Assembly (NCBI GenBank): GCA_036796435.1
Contig: DAIRCY010000005.1
Coordinates: 1-55,041, forward strand
Source of the DNA: JAJYVT01 sp036796435
GTDB taxonomy: Bacteria > Actinomycetota > Acidimicrobiia > Acidimicrobiales > RAAP-2
DNA: 55,041 nt
Direction of reading: 5' to 3'
The notes below the pieces were generated by a model. The model had not been told where the DNA came from. It saw only the letters and a list, made by a program, of their open reading frames with translations, and did no database searches. Both the position numbers and the translations under genes were made by a program. This document shows positions 32,466 to 40,084 of the stretch, piece after piece; position 1 is the first letter of the stretch; each line of letters opens with the position of its first letter.

Positions 32466-33779
32466 TCATGTTGCCGAGTCGGGCCTGGGGGCCCCCAGGG
32501 CAGCCGGCAAGTCCCGCATCACCCGGTCGAAGGCGGCGACGTACTGTTCCATGAGCGCGCCATCCTGGATGAACAGCGGGTGTTCCATGGATCCGACCAC
32601 GATCGAACTGTCGAGCATCTCGGCCGTCGCAGGGAACGACTGACGGTCCCACGGCTCGAGCGGCTCCTTCTCGTCACGCGGATGCCACGAATGGATGCCT
32701 TTACGCCGGAAGGCGGGGTAGGCAGGGAGGGCGTCAAGCTGCCAGACGACTGCTTCCACCCCCTCCGCACGGAGGGCGAACAGGACGGAGTCGCGGAGCT
32801 TTACCGCTGGCACGTCCGTCCCCGCCGCGATGGAATCGAGGCGGACGCGGTATTTGTGATAGACGCTCGTGCGATCATCAGGGACGTGGGGTGGGAGGAC
32901 ACCCGGGATCTGGGACAGACCCTCGCGGAGGATCTCGGCATTGCGCTGGGCGGTTTTGTTGTACTCGTCAAGCCGGCGCAGCTGGGATCGAGCCATGGCG
33001 GCGGACAGCTCCTGGGTCCGGTAGTTCCACCCGAGGCCGTACGACCAGTAGGAGCGCGACGCCCCCATCTCGGTCGGGGGCAGGTCCTCCTCGACATCCT
33101 CACCGAACTCCGAGAGCCGCCGGGCGGTGAGGAAGTAGGTCGCGTCCGTGGTGACGAACAACCCTCCTTCACCGCCAGCCAAGTTCTTCGTCCCATTCAG
33201 GCTGAAGGCTGCGGTCGGCGCAATCGTGCCGACCCGCTTGCCTCGATACAGAGCGCCGTGGGCCTGGCAGGCGTCCTCGATGACTTCGAGACCGTGCTTC
33301 GAAGCGATCGCCATGATTTCGTCCATGTCAGCCGGAAGCCCGTGCATGTGGACGGGCATGATCGCCCGCGTGCGTGGCGTGATGAGCTCTTCGATTCGGC
33401 GCGGGTCGATGTTGTAGCTCCAGGGATCGACGTCGCAGAAGACCGGCACCCCACCTTGGTGTGCCACCGCGTGAGGCGTTGCGATGAAGGTGAACGCCGG
33501 GACGATGACCTCGTCACCTGCTTGGATGCCGACAGCCGCGAGTGCCGCATGAAGGGCAGCCGTCCCGCTGTTCAGAGCGAGGCAGTGATCGACGCCGAGG
33601 TACTCCGACCACTCTCGCTCCAGACCGACGATTTCTGGAGACTGGGCGCCGTGCAGGACGCCTCGGTCGAGCACGGCATTGATCGCTGCACGATCCTCCT
33701 CCCGGATGTCGGGCCAGCGGCGGTGCATGCTCCGGTCGACGGCCGGAGCGCCGCCTACAATTGCCAGTTGATCGGTCAA
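32466..33779 (-). CDS. DegT/DnrJ/EryC1/StrS-family aminotransferase
   Basis: A 437-residue PLP aminotransferase of the sugar/cyclitol class. Asp169 in EVIEDACQAHGA would pair with the pyridine nitrogen and Lys198 in SLNGTKNLAGG forms the Schiff base. LNSGTAALHAAL binds phosphate. Family members include the scyllo-inosose aminotransferases of aminoglycoside pathways; reversed, it would deaminate an inosamine. The TTG start is supported by GGGAGG just upstream and a consensus promoter 58-86 nt away. It heads an operon with two dehydrogenases and iolE. No other antibiotic-type genes are present. Confidence 0.87.
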   Translation of the reverse strand: MTDQLAIVGGAPAVDRSMHRRWPDIREEDRAAINAVLDRGVLHGAQSPEIVGLEREWSEYLGVDHCLALNSGTAALHAALAAVGIQAGDEVIVPAFTFIATPHAVAHQGGVPVFCDVDPWSYNIDPRRIEELITPRTRAIMPVHMHGLPADMDEIMAIASKHGLEVIEDACQAHGALYRGKRVGTIAPTAAFSLNGTKNLAGGEGGLFVTTDATYFLTARRLSEFGEDVEEDLPPTEMGASRSYWSYGLGWNYRTQELSAAMARSQLRRLDEYNKTAQRNAEILREGLSQIPGVLPPHVPDDRTSVYHKYRVRLDSIAAGTDVPAVKLRDSVLFALRAEGVEAVVWQLDALPAYPAFRRKGIHSWHPRDEKEPLEPWDRQSFPATAEMLDSSIVVGSMEHPLFIQDGALMEQYVAAFDRVMRDLPAALGAPRPDSAT

Positions 33780-33836
33780 CTCGCCTCCCTCAATCTCGTG
33801 GCATGACCTCCCGCAGTCCGGCAGGCGCGGATGTCG

Positions 33837-33865
33837 ATGTTAGGTATGTCAGGACAACGTGTCAA
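33837..33865 (-). promoter_or_regulatory. Consensus promoter of the aminotransferase operon
   Basis: TTGACA (33860-33865), 17-bp spacer, TAACAT (33837-33842) on the minus strand, giving a leader of about 50 nt. Confidence 0.65.
33847..33856. promoter_or_regulatory. Candidate GntR operator in the spacer (site 4)
   Basis: TGTCAGGACA, intact TGTC/GACA half-sites, placed between -35 and -10 where binding would block polymerase. Confidence 0.5.
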
Positions 33866-34299
33866 CTGACCCCAACGCAGGTTCAGCGTCAATCCGGGCA
33901 CGTCCGGAACCCAACGGGGTCCGGCGATGGCAGTCAGGTCCCAGTTTGGACTTGCCGACGCAAAGAAGTGAACGGATCCGGTGATGCGGCACGACGTGGG
34001 GCGAAACGCCGGTCGGGAGTCTCTCCGCCGCTGGAGACACAGCTCCCTCTGGCGGCCGGGCTCCCAGTGCCGACCTCCACGCTTACCACCTCCTCATTTT
34101 CTCGGGGTTAGTAGCTGCACAAGCCGAGACCGTGGCGCGGGGTCTCACACGGGTAGTGCGGACTAGGCCTTTCGAGTTTCGTCACCACCCCTTTCGCTCG
34201 CTCGGCTCCGGAGAGCGACGCTGGCCCTGGCGATCCGGGGCCGTCTTCGTCGGAGCAGACCGCGCGCATCGGCGAGACCTCGAGCTTCACGTCGCCGGC
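33866..34299. other. Gene-poor interval at the right edge of the cyclitol block
   Basis: Between the aminotransferase promoter and the exporter stop I see no convincing gene. The short open frames lack family motifs and codon bias. No tRNA fragment, integrase or insertion-sequence end was recognised. Confidence 0.5.
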
Positions 34300-36237
34300 C
34301 TATGGCAGCGGGTTCCTCGTGGCCGCGAACAGGGCGGGGACGGGGGTGGTGGCCGGCTCCTGAGCGGCCGGCTCCTGAGCGGCCGGCTCCTGAGCGGGCG
34401 CCCGTCGTGCCTTCCCGTCGGCCCCGGTCCCGTCGGCCCCGGTCCCGTCGGCCCCCGTCCCGACCGGCGCCGCATCCACGGGCCCGATCCCCGGGTCGGC
34501 GTGGGCGGCAGCCACGTGGACGTACTTCCCGCCGCGCAGCAGCGAGCAGACGGCCGACAGCGCGCAGGCGATCGCCCCGAACGTGAACGCGATCGTCAGG
34601 CCCCCGGAAAACGGCTTGGTGAGGAGCTCGGGGAAGAACGTCCTCCCGCTGAGCACGGTCACCGAGTGCGCGGGCAGCTGCGCCAGCGTGGCGGGGCTGA
34701 GGATCTGCCTGATCGGGTTGTAGCCGAGGAGCGACGCGAAGAGGCTCGAGATGGGCGGCAGGTGGGAGATCGCGCTTGCGGTCGCCGCCGGCACGTGCTG
34801 CCTCACCAGGCCTCGGTAGAGGGACCCTGGGAGGTCGGCGGAGATCCCCGAGATCATCAGCGTGAAGAAGATGCCCATCGAAAGCACCATCGAGGCGTTC
34901 TGGAAGACACCGGACATGCCCGCGCCGGCGCCGCGTTGGTCCGGCGGCAGGCTGTTCATCACCGCGGCGCGGTTCGGCGAGGCGAAGAGCCCCATGGCGA
35001 GGCCGTTCACCAGCATGAGCAGCGCGAACTGCCAGTACGAGAAGTCGATCGGCAGGAAGTCGAATCCGACGAAGGTGAGTGCGGCGATGAGCATGCCGGA
35101 CGTCGCGAATGGCCGGGCGCCGTAGCGGTCGGAGAGGATTCCCGAGATCGGGCCTGCCACGAGGAACCCGCCCGTCATCGGGAGCATGTAGATCCCCGCC
35201 CACAATGGGGTCGCGGCGAAGCTGACGCCGTGCAGCGGCAACCAGATGCCCTGCAGCCACAGGACGAAGAGGAACATGAGCCCCCCGCGGCCGATGCCCG
35301 CGAGCAGCGCGGCGAGGTTGCCGAAGAGGAACGCCCTGATCCGGAAGAGGCTCAGGCGGAACATTGGCTGCTTCACGTTCAGCTCGACGACGACGAACGC
35401 GGCCAGCAGAGCGAGCCCGCCCGCGAGCTCTCCGACGACCCTCGGGCTCGCCCAACCCATCGCGGCGGAACCGTACGGCTCGATGCCGTAGGTGATGCCG
35501 ATGAGCACAAGGGTCAGCCCCACTGCGAACAGCGCGTTCCCCCACCAGTCGATGCGGGCGGGCGACCTGACTCCGTTGTCCTTCAGCTTGAGGTACGCCC
35601 ACACGGTGCCGAGAATGCCGAACGGCGCCGACACGACGAAGACCAGCCGCCAGTCGAGCGGGGCCAGGACACCTCCCACGACGAGGCCGATGAACATTCC
35701 TGCGACGCCCACGATGTTGTTGATCCCGAGAGCCAGCCCGCGCTGATTGCTCGGGAACGCGTCGGTGAGGATCGCAGGCGAGTTGGCGAAGAGGAACGCG
35801 CCGCCGACTCCCTGGCCGACGCGCATGCCGACGATGAACGCGCCGGCAGCGTCGCCGTGCAGCCAGTTCACCGACAACAGGATCGAGAAGAGCGTGAAGA
35901 TCGCGAACCCGAGGTTGTACATGCGGACGCGGCCGTAGATGTCGCCGATCCGGCCGAGCGTGACCACGAGCACCGCCGTCACGAGCATGAAACCGAGCAG
36001 TATCCACAAGAGGTAGAACGAGTTGCCCGGCACGAGGGGGTTCAGCTGGATCCCGCGGAAGATGTCGGGCAGTGCGATGATCAGGATCGACTCGTTGATC
36101 GAGACGAGGAGGACGCCGAGGGTGGTGTTGAACAGCGCGACCCACTTGTAGGAGTCGCCGCGGCCTGCGGGGCGTCCACCCGAGGGTGCCACGGGCGCGC
36201 CGGCCCGCACCCCGGTTGCGCCGACCGAGCCCGTCAT
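34300..36237 (-). CDS. MFS transporter, DHA2-like multidrug exporter
   Basis: A 645-residue drug:proton antiporter with about 14 predicted membrane helices. The loop LGRIGDIYGRVRMYNLG is the MFS motif A, and RVGQGVGGAFLFANSPAILTDAFP resembles motif C-region sequence of 14-TM exporters. The soluble C-terminal tail holds repeats (TGADG three times, AQEPA three times). The ATG overlaps the marR stop (ATGA); an open extension upstream is Gly/Arg-rich and antisense-like. A regulator-exporter pair suggests induction by the exported compound, which is unknown. Confidence 0.88.
   Translation of the reverse strand: MTGSVGATGVRAGAPVAPSGGRPAGRGDSYKWVALFNTTLGVLLVSINESILIIALPDIFRGIQLNPLVPGNSFYLLWILLGFMLVTAVLVVTLGRIGDIYGRVRMYNLGFAIFTLFSILLSVNWLHGDAAGAFIVGMRVGQGVGGAFLFANSPAILTDAFPSNQRGLALGINNIVGVAGMFIGLVVGGVLAPLDWRLVFVVSAPFGILGTVWAYLKLKDNGVRSPARIDWWGNALFAVGLTLVLIGITYGIEPYGSAAMGWASPRVVGELAGGLALLAAFVVVELNVKQPMFRLSLFRIRAFLFGNLAALLAGIGRGGLMFLFVLWLQGIWLPLHGVSFAATPLWAGIYMLPMTGGFLVAGPISGILSDRYGARPFATSGMLIAALTFVGFDFLPIDFSYWQFALLMLVNGLAMGLFASPNRAAVMNSLPPDQRGAGAGMSGVFQNASMVLSMGIFFTLMISGISADLPGSLYRGLVRQHVPAATASAISHLPPISSLFASLLGYNPIRQILSPATLAQLPAHSVTVLSGRTFFPELLTKPFSGGLTIAFTFGAIACALSAVCSLLRGGKYVHVAAAHADPGIGPVDAAPVGTGADGTGADGTGADGKARRAPAQEPAAQEPAAQEPATTPVPALFAATRNPLP
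34351..34395 (+). repeat. Three perfect 15-bp tandem repeats in the MFS tail
   Basis: GGCCGGCTCCTGAGC three times, in frame with the gene, encoding an Ala-Gln-Glu-Pro-Ala-type repeat. Confidence 0.9.
34414..34458 (+). repeat. Three 15-bp tandem repeats (TGADG units) in the MFS tail
   Basis: CCCGTCGGCCCCGGT, two perfect copies and one with a mismatch, in frame. Confidence 0.88.
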
Positions 36238-36803
36238 GTGCCTGCGCCCTCGGTACGGGCCGCGGCCGTCCCCGCCGCCGCGGCCGTCCCCGTCGCCTCG
36301 GCCGTCCCCGCGGTGCGCCCGCCGCACGACGCGCCGGACAACAACCGCTCGTACACCGTGGCGAGCGCCTCGAGCTCGCTGTCGTCGAGCACGGAGAGCA
36401 CCTCGGCGATCCGGGTCCGCTTCATCTCGCGGAAGCGCTCGACCATGGCCCTCGCCTGGCCGCTCAGCGACAGCCGGACGACCCGGCGGTCGGTGGCGTC
36501 CGCCTCCCGGACGACCATGCCGCGCGCCACGAGCCGGTCGGACAGGGCCGTGCCGGCGCTCTCGGAGATGTCGAGGCGTTCACACAGCTCGCCCATGGTG
36601 AGATCGCCGGCGGACAGGGCGGTGAGCGCCTCGAGCTGATGGGCGGTCATCGACATCCAGGCCGTGCGCTCGTCGGCGCTCGGACGCACCTCGAACACCT
36701 TGCGGACCGCAGGCGCAGCCTCGGTGATGCGCGAGATCAGCTCGGTCCGCCGGCCGGGGCGGCTCATTGCCGCCGGAGAACCCTTGACAGTAGAAGATTT
36801 CAT
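36234..36803 (-). CDS. MarR-family transcriptional regulator
   Basis: A 189-residue winged-helix repressor. MGELCERLDISESAGTALSDRLVARG is the recognition region and DATDRRVVRLSLSGQA the wing. The C-terminus is Ala/Thr-rich. A TAGACT hexamer lies 9 nt before the first ATG, suggesting a leaderless start; an ATG 12 codons later is the alternative. A perfect palindrome overlaps the start region. Translationally coupled to the MFS exporter, which it probably represses. Confidence 0.88.
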   Translation of the reverse strand: MKSSTVKGSPAAMSRPGRRTELISRITEAAPAVRKVFEVRPSADERTAWMSMTAHQLEALTALSAGDLTMGELCERLDISESAGTALSDRLVARGMVVREADATDRRVVRLSLSGQARAMVERFREMKRTRIAEVLSVLDDSELEALATVYERLLSGASCGGRTAGTAEATGTAAAAGTAAARTEGAGT

Positions 36804-36811
36804 CTGATGAA
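36799..36811. promoter_or_regulatory. Palindrome at the marR start, likely autoregulatory operator
   Basis: TTCATC-T-GATGAA, adjacent to the TAGACT hexamer (36813-36818) and covering the first ATG. Outer TAGA/TCTA arms add near-symmetry. Confidence 0.5.
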
Positions 36812-36850
36812 GAGTCTACCAAGTGAAGGGACCCCGCACCCCGCGTCCCC

Positions 36851-38107
36851 TCACCCTCCAGGCGACACCACCCGCAGGCGGACAGTGGCGTCCAGCCCCT
36901 CGAGCGCCTTCAAGAGCTCGGCCGGTGGCGCTCCCGAGATGTCGGTGATCACGTAGCCGACGTCGCCGAGGGTGCCGAGGAGCTCCCCTTCGACGTTCAG
37001 CCCGTGGTCGGCGATGAGGGAGTTGACCTCCGCGAGGACCCCGGGGACGTTCCGGTGGGCGTACAGCAGCCGGCAGGGGCCGGCGGGCCGCTGCAGGTCG
37101 AGCGGGGGGAGGTTCACGCTGAGGGTCGTCGCGCCCTCGTCGACGTACCGGAGGAGCTTGCCCGCGACGAAGTTGCCGATGTCCTGCTGGGCTTCTTCGG
37201 TCGACCCCCCGACGTGCGGCGTGAGGATCACGTTCGGGAGACCTCGGAGCTCGGAGACGAACGGCTCCGCGCTGCTGGCAGGCTCGTGCGGGAAGACGTC
37301 GACCGCCGCCCCGGCCAGGTGGCCCGAGAGGAGATGCGACCGCAGCGCGCCGTGGTCCACGACGAAGCCCCGGCTGAGATTGAGGAAGATGCTGCCGGCG
37401 CGCATCTTCGAGAATTCCGCGTCCCCGAACATCTGGCGGTTCGCCGGCCGGCCGTCCACGTGGAGCGTCACGATGTCCACCGACTCGAGCAGCTCCTCGA
37501 GACTGCCGCACGGCCGGGCGTTGCCGAGCGCGAGCTTGTCCGCGGTGTCGTAGAACCAGACCCCCATCCCCAAGGTCTCCGCCAACACGGAGAGCTGGCT
37601 CCCGATGTTGCCGTAGCCGACGATGCCGAGCCGCCTGCCGCGGATCTCGTGGCTGCCGGCGGCCGACTTGTCCCATACGCCGGCGTGCATCGCCGTGCTC
37701 TTGTCGGTGAGCCGCCGGGTGAGGGCGATCATCTCGGCGATGGCGAGCTCCACGACGCTTCGCGTGTTGGAGAACGGCGCGTTGAACACTGCGATCCCTC
37801 GTCGCGTCGCCGAGGCGAGGTCGATCTGATTGGTCCCGATGCAGAACGCACCGATCGCCAACAGTCGCGGGGCGGCTTCCAGCACCGCGTCGGTGACCTG
37901 CGTGCGCGACCTGATGCCGACCACGTCGGTGTTCGCCAGCCGTGCGCGGAGCTCCTCTTCGTCGAGCGCCCCGGCTGCGGTCTCGACCTCGAAGCCCGCG
38001 GCTTCGAGCACGGAGACGGCGTCGGGATGGACGTTCTCGACCAAAAGGGCGCGGCGGTCGGTGCGGGACGGGCCCGGGGAATTCGAAAGTGACGTTGCCA
38101 GCACCAC
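36851..38107 (-). CDS. serA: D-3-phosphoglycerate dehydrogenase
   Basis: A 418-residue enzyme for the first step of serine synthesis. GAFCIGTNQIDL, FNAPFSNTRSVVELAIAEMI and the NAD motif GYGNIG follow the short E. coli-type SerA (about 410 residues) rather than the long mycobacterial form with an intervening domain. PHVGGSTEEAQ holds the catalytic His. A C-terminal ACT domain (about 345-410, RNVPGVLAEVNSLI) suggests serine feedback. The first GTG or the next one (3 nt later) can start; TAGCGT lies 7 nt before the second. Confidence 0.92.
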   Translation of the reverse strand: MVLATSLSNSPGPSRTDRRALLVENVHPDAVSVLEAAGFEVETAAGALDEEELRARLANTDVVGIRSRTQVTDAVLEAAPRLLAIGAFCIGTNQIDLASATRRGIAVFNAPFSNTRSVVELAIAEMIALTRRLTDKSTAMHAGVWDKSAAGSHEIRGRRLGIVGYGNIGSQLSVLAETLGMGVWFYDTADKLALGNARPCGSLEELLESVDIVTLHVDGRPANRQMFGDAEFSKMRAGSIFLNLSRGFVVDHGALRSHLLSGHLAGAAVDVFPHEPASSAEPFVSELRGLPNVILTPHVGGSTEEAQQDIGNFVAGKLLRYVDEGATTLSVNLPPLDLQRPAGPCRLLYAHRNVPGVLAEVNSLIADHGLNVEGELLGTLGDVGYVITDISGAPPAELLKALEGLDATVRLRVVSPGG

Positions 38108-38111
38108 TCCG

Positions 38112-38117
38112 ACGCTA
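38112..38117 (-). promoter_or_regulatory. Probable leaderless promoter of serA (-10 box)
   Basis: TAGCGT on the minus strand, 7 nt before the second GTG of serA. Confidence 0.35.
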
Positions 38118-38171
38118 CCGGCGACACCGCGCCCTGCCGGAACGGCGGGGGATCTGCGAGGGACGCGTGGC

Positions 38172-38177
38172 TACGAT
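38172..38177 (+). promoter_or_regulatory. Probable leaderless promoter of the ABC exporter (-10 box)
   Basis: TACGAT 8 nt before the ATG of the ATPase gene. Confidence 0.35.
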
Positions 38178-38185
38178 GGCGGGGG

Positions 38186-39178
38186 ATGTCGGTAGTGGCG
38201 GGGGGGACCCAGACGCAAGCTGCGGCGCCCGGAGCCGGGATCATCCACACCGAGGAGCTGACCAAGGTCTACCCGCGGGCCGACTTCGCGGCCGTCGACC
38301 ACCTGAACCTCGACGTGAGGACCGGGGAGATCTTCGGCCTGCTCGGGCCGAACGGGGCCGGGAAGACCACGCTGGCGGGCCTCCTCACCACGAGGGTGGT
38401 GCCGACCTCGGGTCGCGCGTTCGTCGGGGGCGTCGACGTCGCGGCGCACCCTGCGCTCGCCAAGCAGCTGAGCGGCATCGTGTCCCAGCAGAACACGCTC
38501 GACCGCCAGCTCACGGTGTGGGAAAACCTGTACTTCCACGGCCGCCTCTTCGGCATGGGAGCGGCGAGCTCCCGCCGCATCGCGACCGAGCTCCTCGAGC
38601 AGTTCCAGCTGGACAAGTGGGCGAAGGCGTCGGTCTACGCGCTGTCGGGCGGCATGGCGCAGCGCCTGATGGTGGCGCGGGCGATCTTCCACCGGCCCGC
38701 CGTGCTGTTCCTCGACGAGCCCACGGCGGGGCTGGACCCCCAGAGCCGGCTCGCGCTGTGGGAGATCCTCGAACAGCTGAACAGGGACGGTCAGACCATC
38801 CTCCTCACGACCCACTACATGGAGGAGGCCGACAAACTCTGCGACCGGGTCGCCATCATGGACCACGGGAAGATCCTCGCCCTCGACACCCCGGGCGGGC
38901 TCACGCGGGGGATCGGGGCGGACACGATCGTGACGGTCCGCTCCTCGGGGGACCTCACCACGCTGGGGCACCTCCTCGAGCGCGAGGTCGACGGCGCTGC
39001 GCACATCCGGGTCTCTGACGGGGCCTTGCAGCTGCACATGACGGGCAGGCACCGCCTCATCCCCGAGATCGTCCTCGCGGCGGAGCGCCACGGGTTCGAC
39101 CTCGTCGACGTCTCCGTCGCAGAGCCGACCCTCGAAACGGTGTTCATCTCGCTCACGGGCAGGGAGCTGCGCGACTGA
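38186..39178 (+). CDS. ABC exporter ATPase (DrrA-like)
   Basis: A 330-residue ATP-binding subunit of an ABC-2-type exporter. Walker A GPNGAGKT near residue 55, Q-loop VSQQNTLDRQLTV, signature LSGGMAQRLMVARA, Walker B LFLDEPTAGLD, H-loop TTHYMEEAD. The C-terminal extension with AEPTLETVFISLTG is typical of DrrA/CcmA-type ATPases. Stop and the next start share one base (TGATG), so the permease is coupled. Exported substrate unknown. Confidence 0.92.
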   Translation: MSVVAGGTQTQAAAPGAGIIHTEELTKVYPRADFAAVDHLNLDVRTGEIFGLLGPNGAGKTTLAGLLTTRVVPTSGRAFVGGVDVAAHPALAKQLSGIVSQQNTLDRQLTVWENLYFHGRLFGMGAASSRRIATELLEQFQLDKWAKASVYALSGGMAQRLMVARAIFHRPAVLFLDEPTAGLDPQSRLALWEILEQLNRDGQTILLTTHYMEEADKLCDRVAIMDHGKILALDTPGGLTRGIGADTIVTVRSSGDLTTLGHLLEREVDGAAHIRVSDGALQLHMTGRHRLIPEIVLAAERHGFDLVDVSVAEPTLETVFISLTGRELRD

Positions 39179-40071
39179 TGGTCGTCTCGACCACCACGCA
39201 GGTCGCCGGCAGCGTCGACCCCCGGCACATCTCGATCCGGCTCCGACCCGTCGCCGCCGCCAGCTACACCGCCCTCGGTGCGCTGCTGCTCCGCGACCTG
39301 CGGGTGCTGTGGAAGGACAAGTGGATCTTCGTGCTGCGCACGCTGATCCAGCCCTTCCTGCTGTGCTTCGTCTTCTTGTACGTGTTCCCGAAGATCGGTC
39401 AGGGCGTGGGCGGCGGCCGCGGGCCTGTGGCCGAATCGGCGTTCGCGACCATCCTCGTCCCGGGCGTGGTGGGCATCTCCATCATGTTCCAGGGCGTGCA
39501 GTCGATCGCGCTCAACATGGCCCAGGAGTTCGGTTTCACCCGCGAGATCGAGGACCGGGTGCAGGCGCCCTGCCCCATCTGGCTCGTGGCGGTCGCCAAG
39601 GTGCTCTCCGGAGCTGCCCAGGGGGTGATCTCGGCGGCGATCGTCCTTCCGATCGCCGACGTGGTCCACACCGCAGGCGTGCACGCCCACCTCGACCTGC
39701 ACTGGTGGATCGTGCTCACGATGGTGCCGCTCGCGTGCATCGCGATGGCGAGCCTCGGCCTCGTGCTCGGGACCAGCTTCCAGCCCCGCAACATCGGGCT
39801 CATGTTCGGGTTCATCATCTTGCCGATCACGTTTCTCGGCGGCACCTACTACTCGTGGACCACCCTCGCCCCCGTGCAGATCGGCGGCTTCCCGTGGCTG
39901 CAGACGCTCGTGCTCCTCAATCCCCTCATCTACGTGAACGAGGGGATGCGCGCGGCGTTCACCTCCTTCGACCACATGCACCTCTACGTGATCTACCCGG
40001 TGCTCGTCGTCTTTGCGTCCGTGCTCCTCGCGCTCGGGCTGCGCAACTTCCGCCGGCGCGTGCTCGCGTGA
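39178..40071 (+). CDS. ABC-2 type exporter permease (DrrB-like)
   Basis: A 297-residue membrane protein with about six helices: cytoplasmic N-terminus, then LIQPFLLCFVFLYVFPKIG and the ABC-2 pattern AESAFATILVPGVVGISIMFQGVQS. TFLGGTYYSWTTL and a C-terminal helix VIYPVLVVFASVLLALGL follow. Forms a transporter with the preceding ATPase. Confidence 0.9.
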   Translation: MVVSTTTQVAGSVDPRHISIRLRPVAAASYTALGALLLRDLRVLWKDKWIFVLRTLIQPFLLCFVFLYVFPKIGQGVGGGRGPVAESAFATILVPGVVGISIMFQGVQSIALNMAQEFGFTREIEDRVQAPCPIWLVAVAKVLSGAAQGVISAAIVLPIADVVHTAGVHAHLDLHWWIVLTMVPLACIAMASLGLVLGTSFQPRNIGLMFGFIILPITFLGGTYYSWTTLAPVQIGGFPWLQTLVLLNPLIYVNEGMRAAFTSFDHMHLYVIYPVLVVFASVLLALGLRNFRRRVLA

Positions 40072-40084
40072 GGTGCCCGTTCTT

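Noticed and set aside
30779..32554. A 591-codon plus-strand open frame opposite the two dehydrogenases
   Set aside because: No recognisable domain; antisense of two genes with intact Rossmann and catalytic motifs.
32466..33779. Aminotransferase as evidence for an aminoglycoside antibiotic cluster
   Set aside because: No dehydroquinate-synthase-like cyclase, glycosyltransferase or resistance gene is present, and neighbours are catabolic iol genes.
33761..34111. A 116-codon plus-strand open frame beside the aminotransferase promoter
   Set aside because: No motif or ribosome binding site, and it overlaps the minus-strand promoter and the start of the aminotransferase gene.
15024..34299. Integrase or direct attachment repeat that would prove an island at tRNA-Ser
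   Set aside because: No integrase motif and no copy of the tRNA 3' end seen at the right border, so insertion remains a hypothesis.
34351..34458. Tandem repeats as a CRISPR-like array
   Set aside because: Repeats are contiguous with no spacers, 15 bp long, and in frame within a membrane-protein gene.
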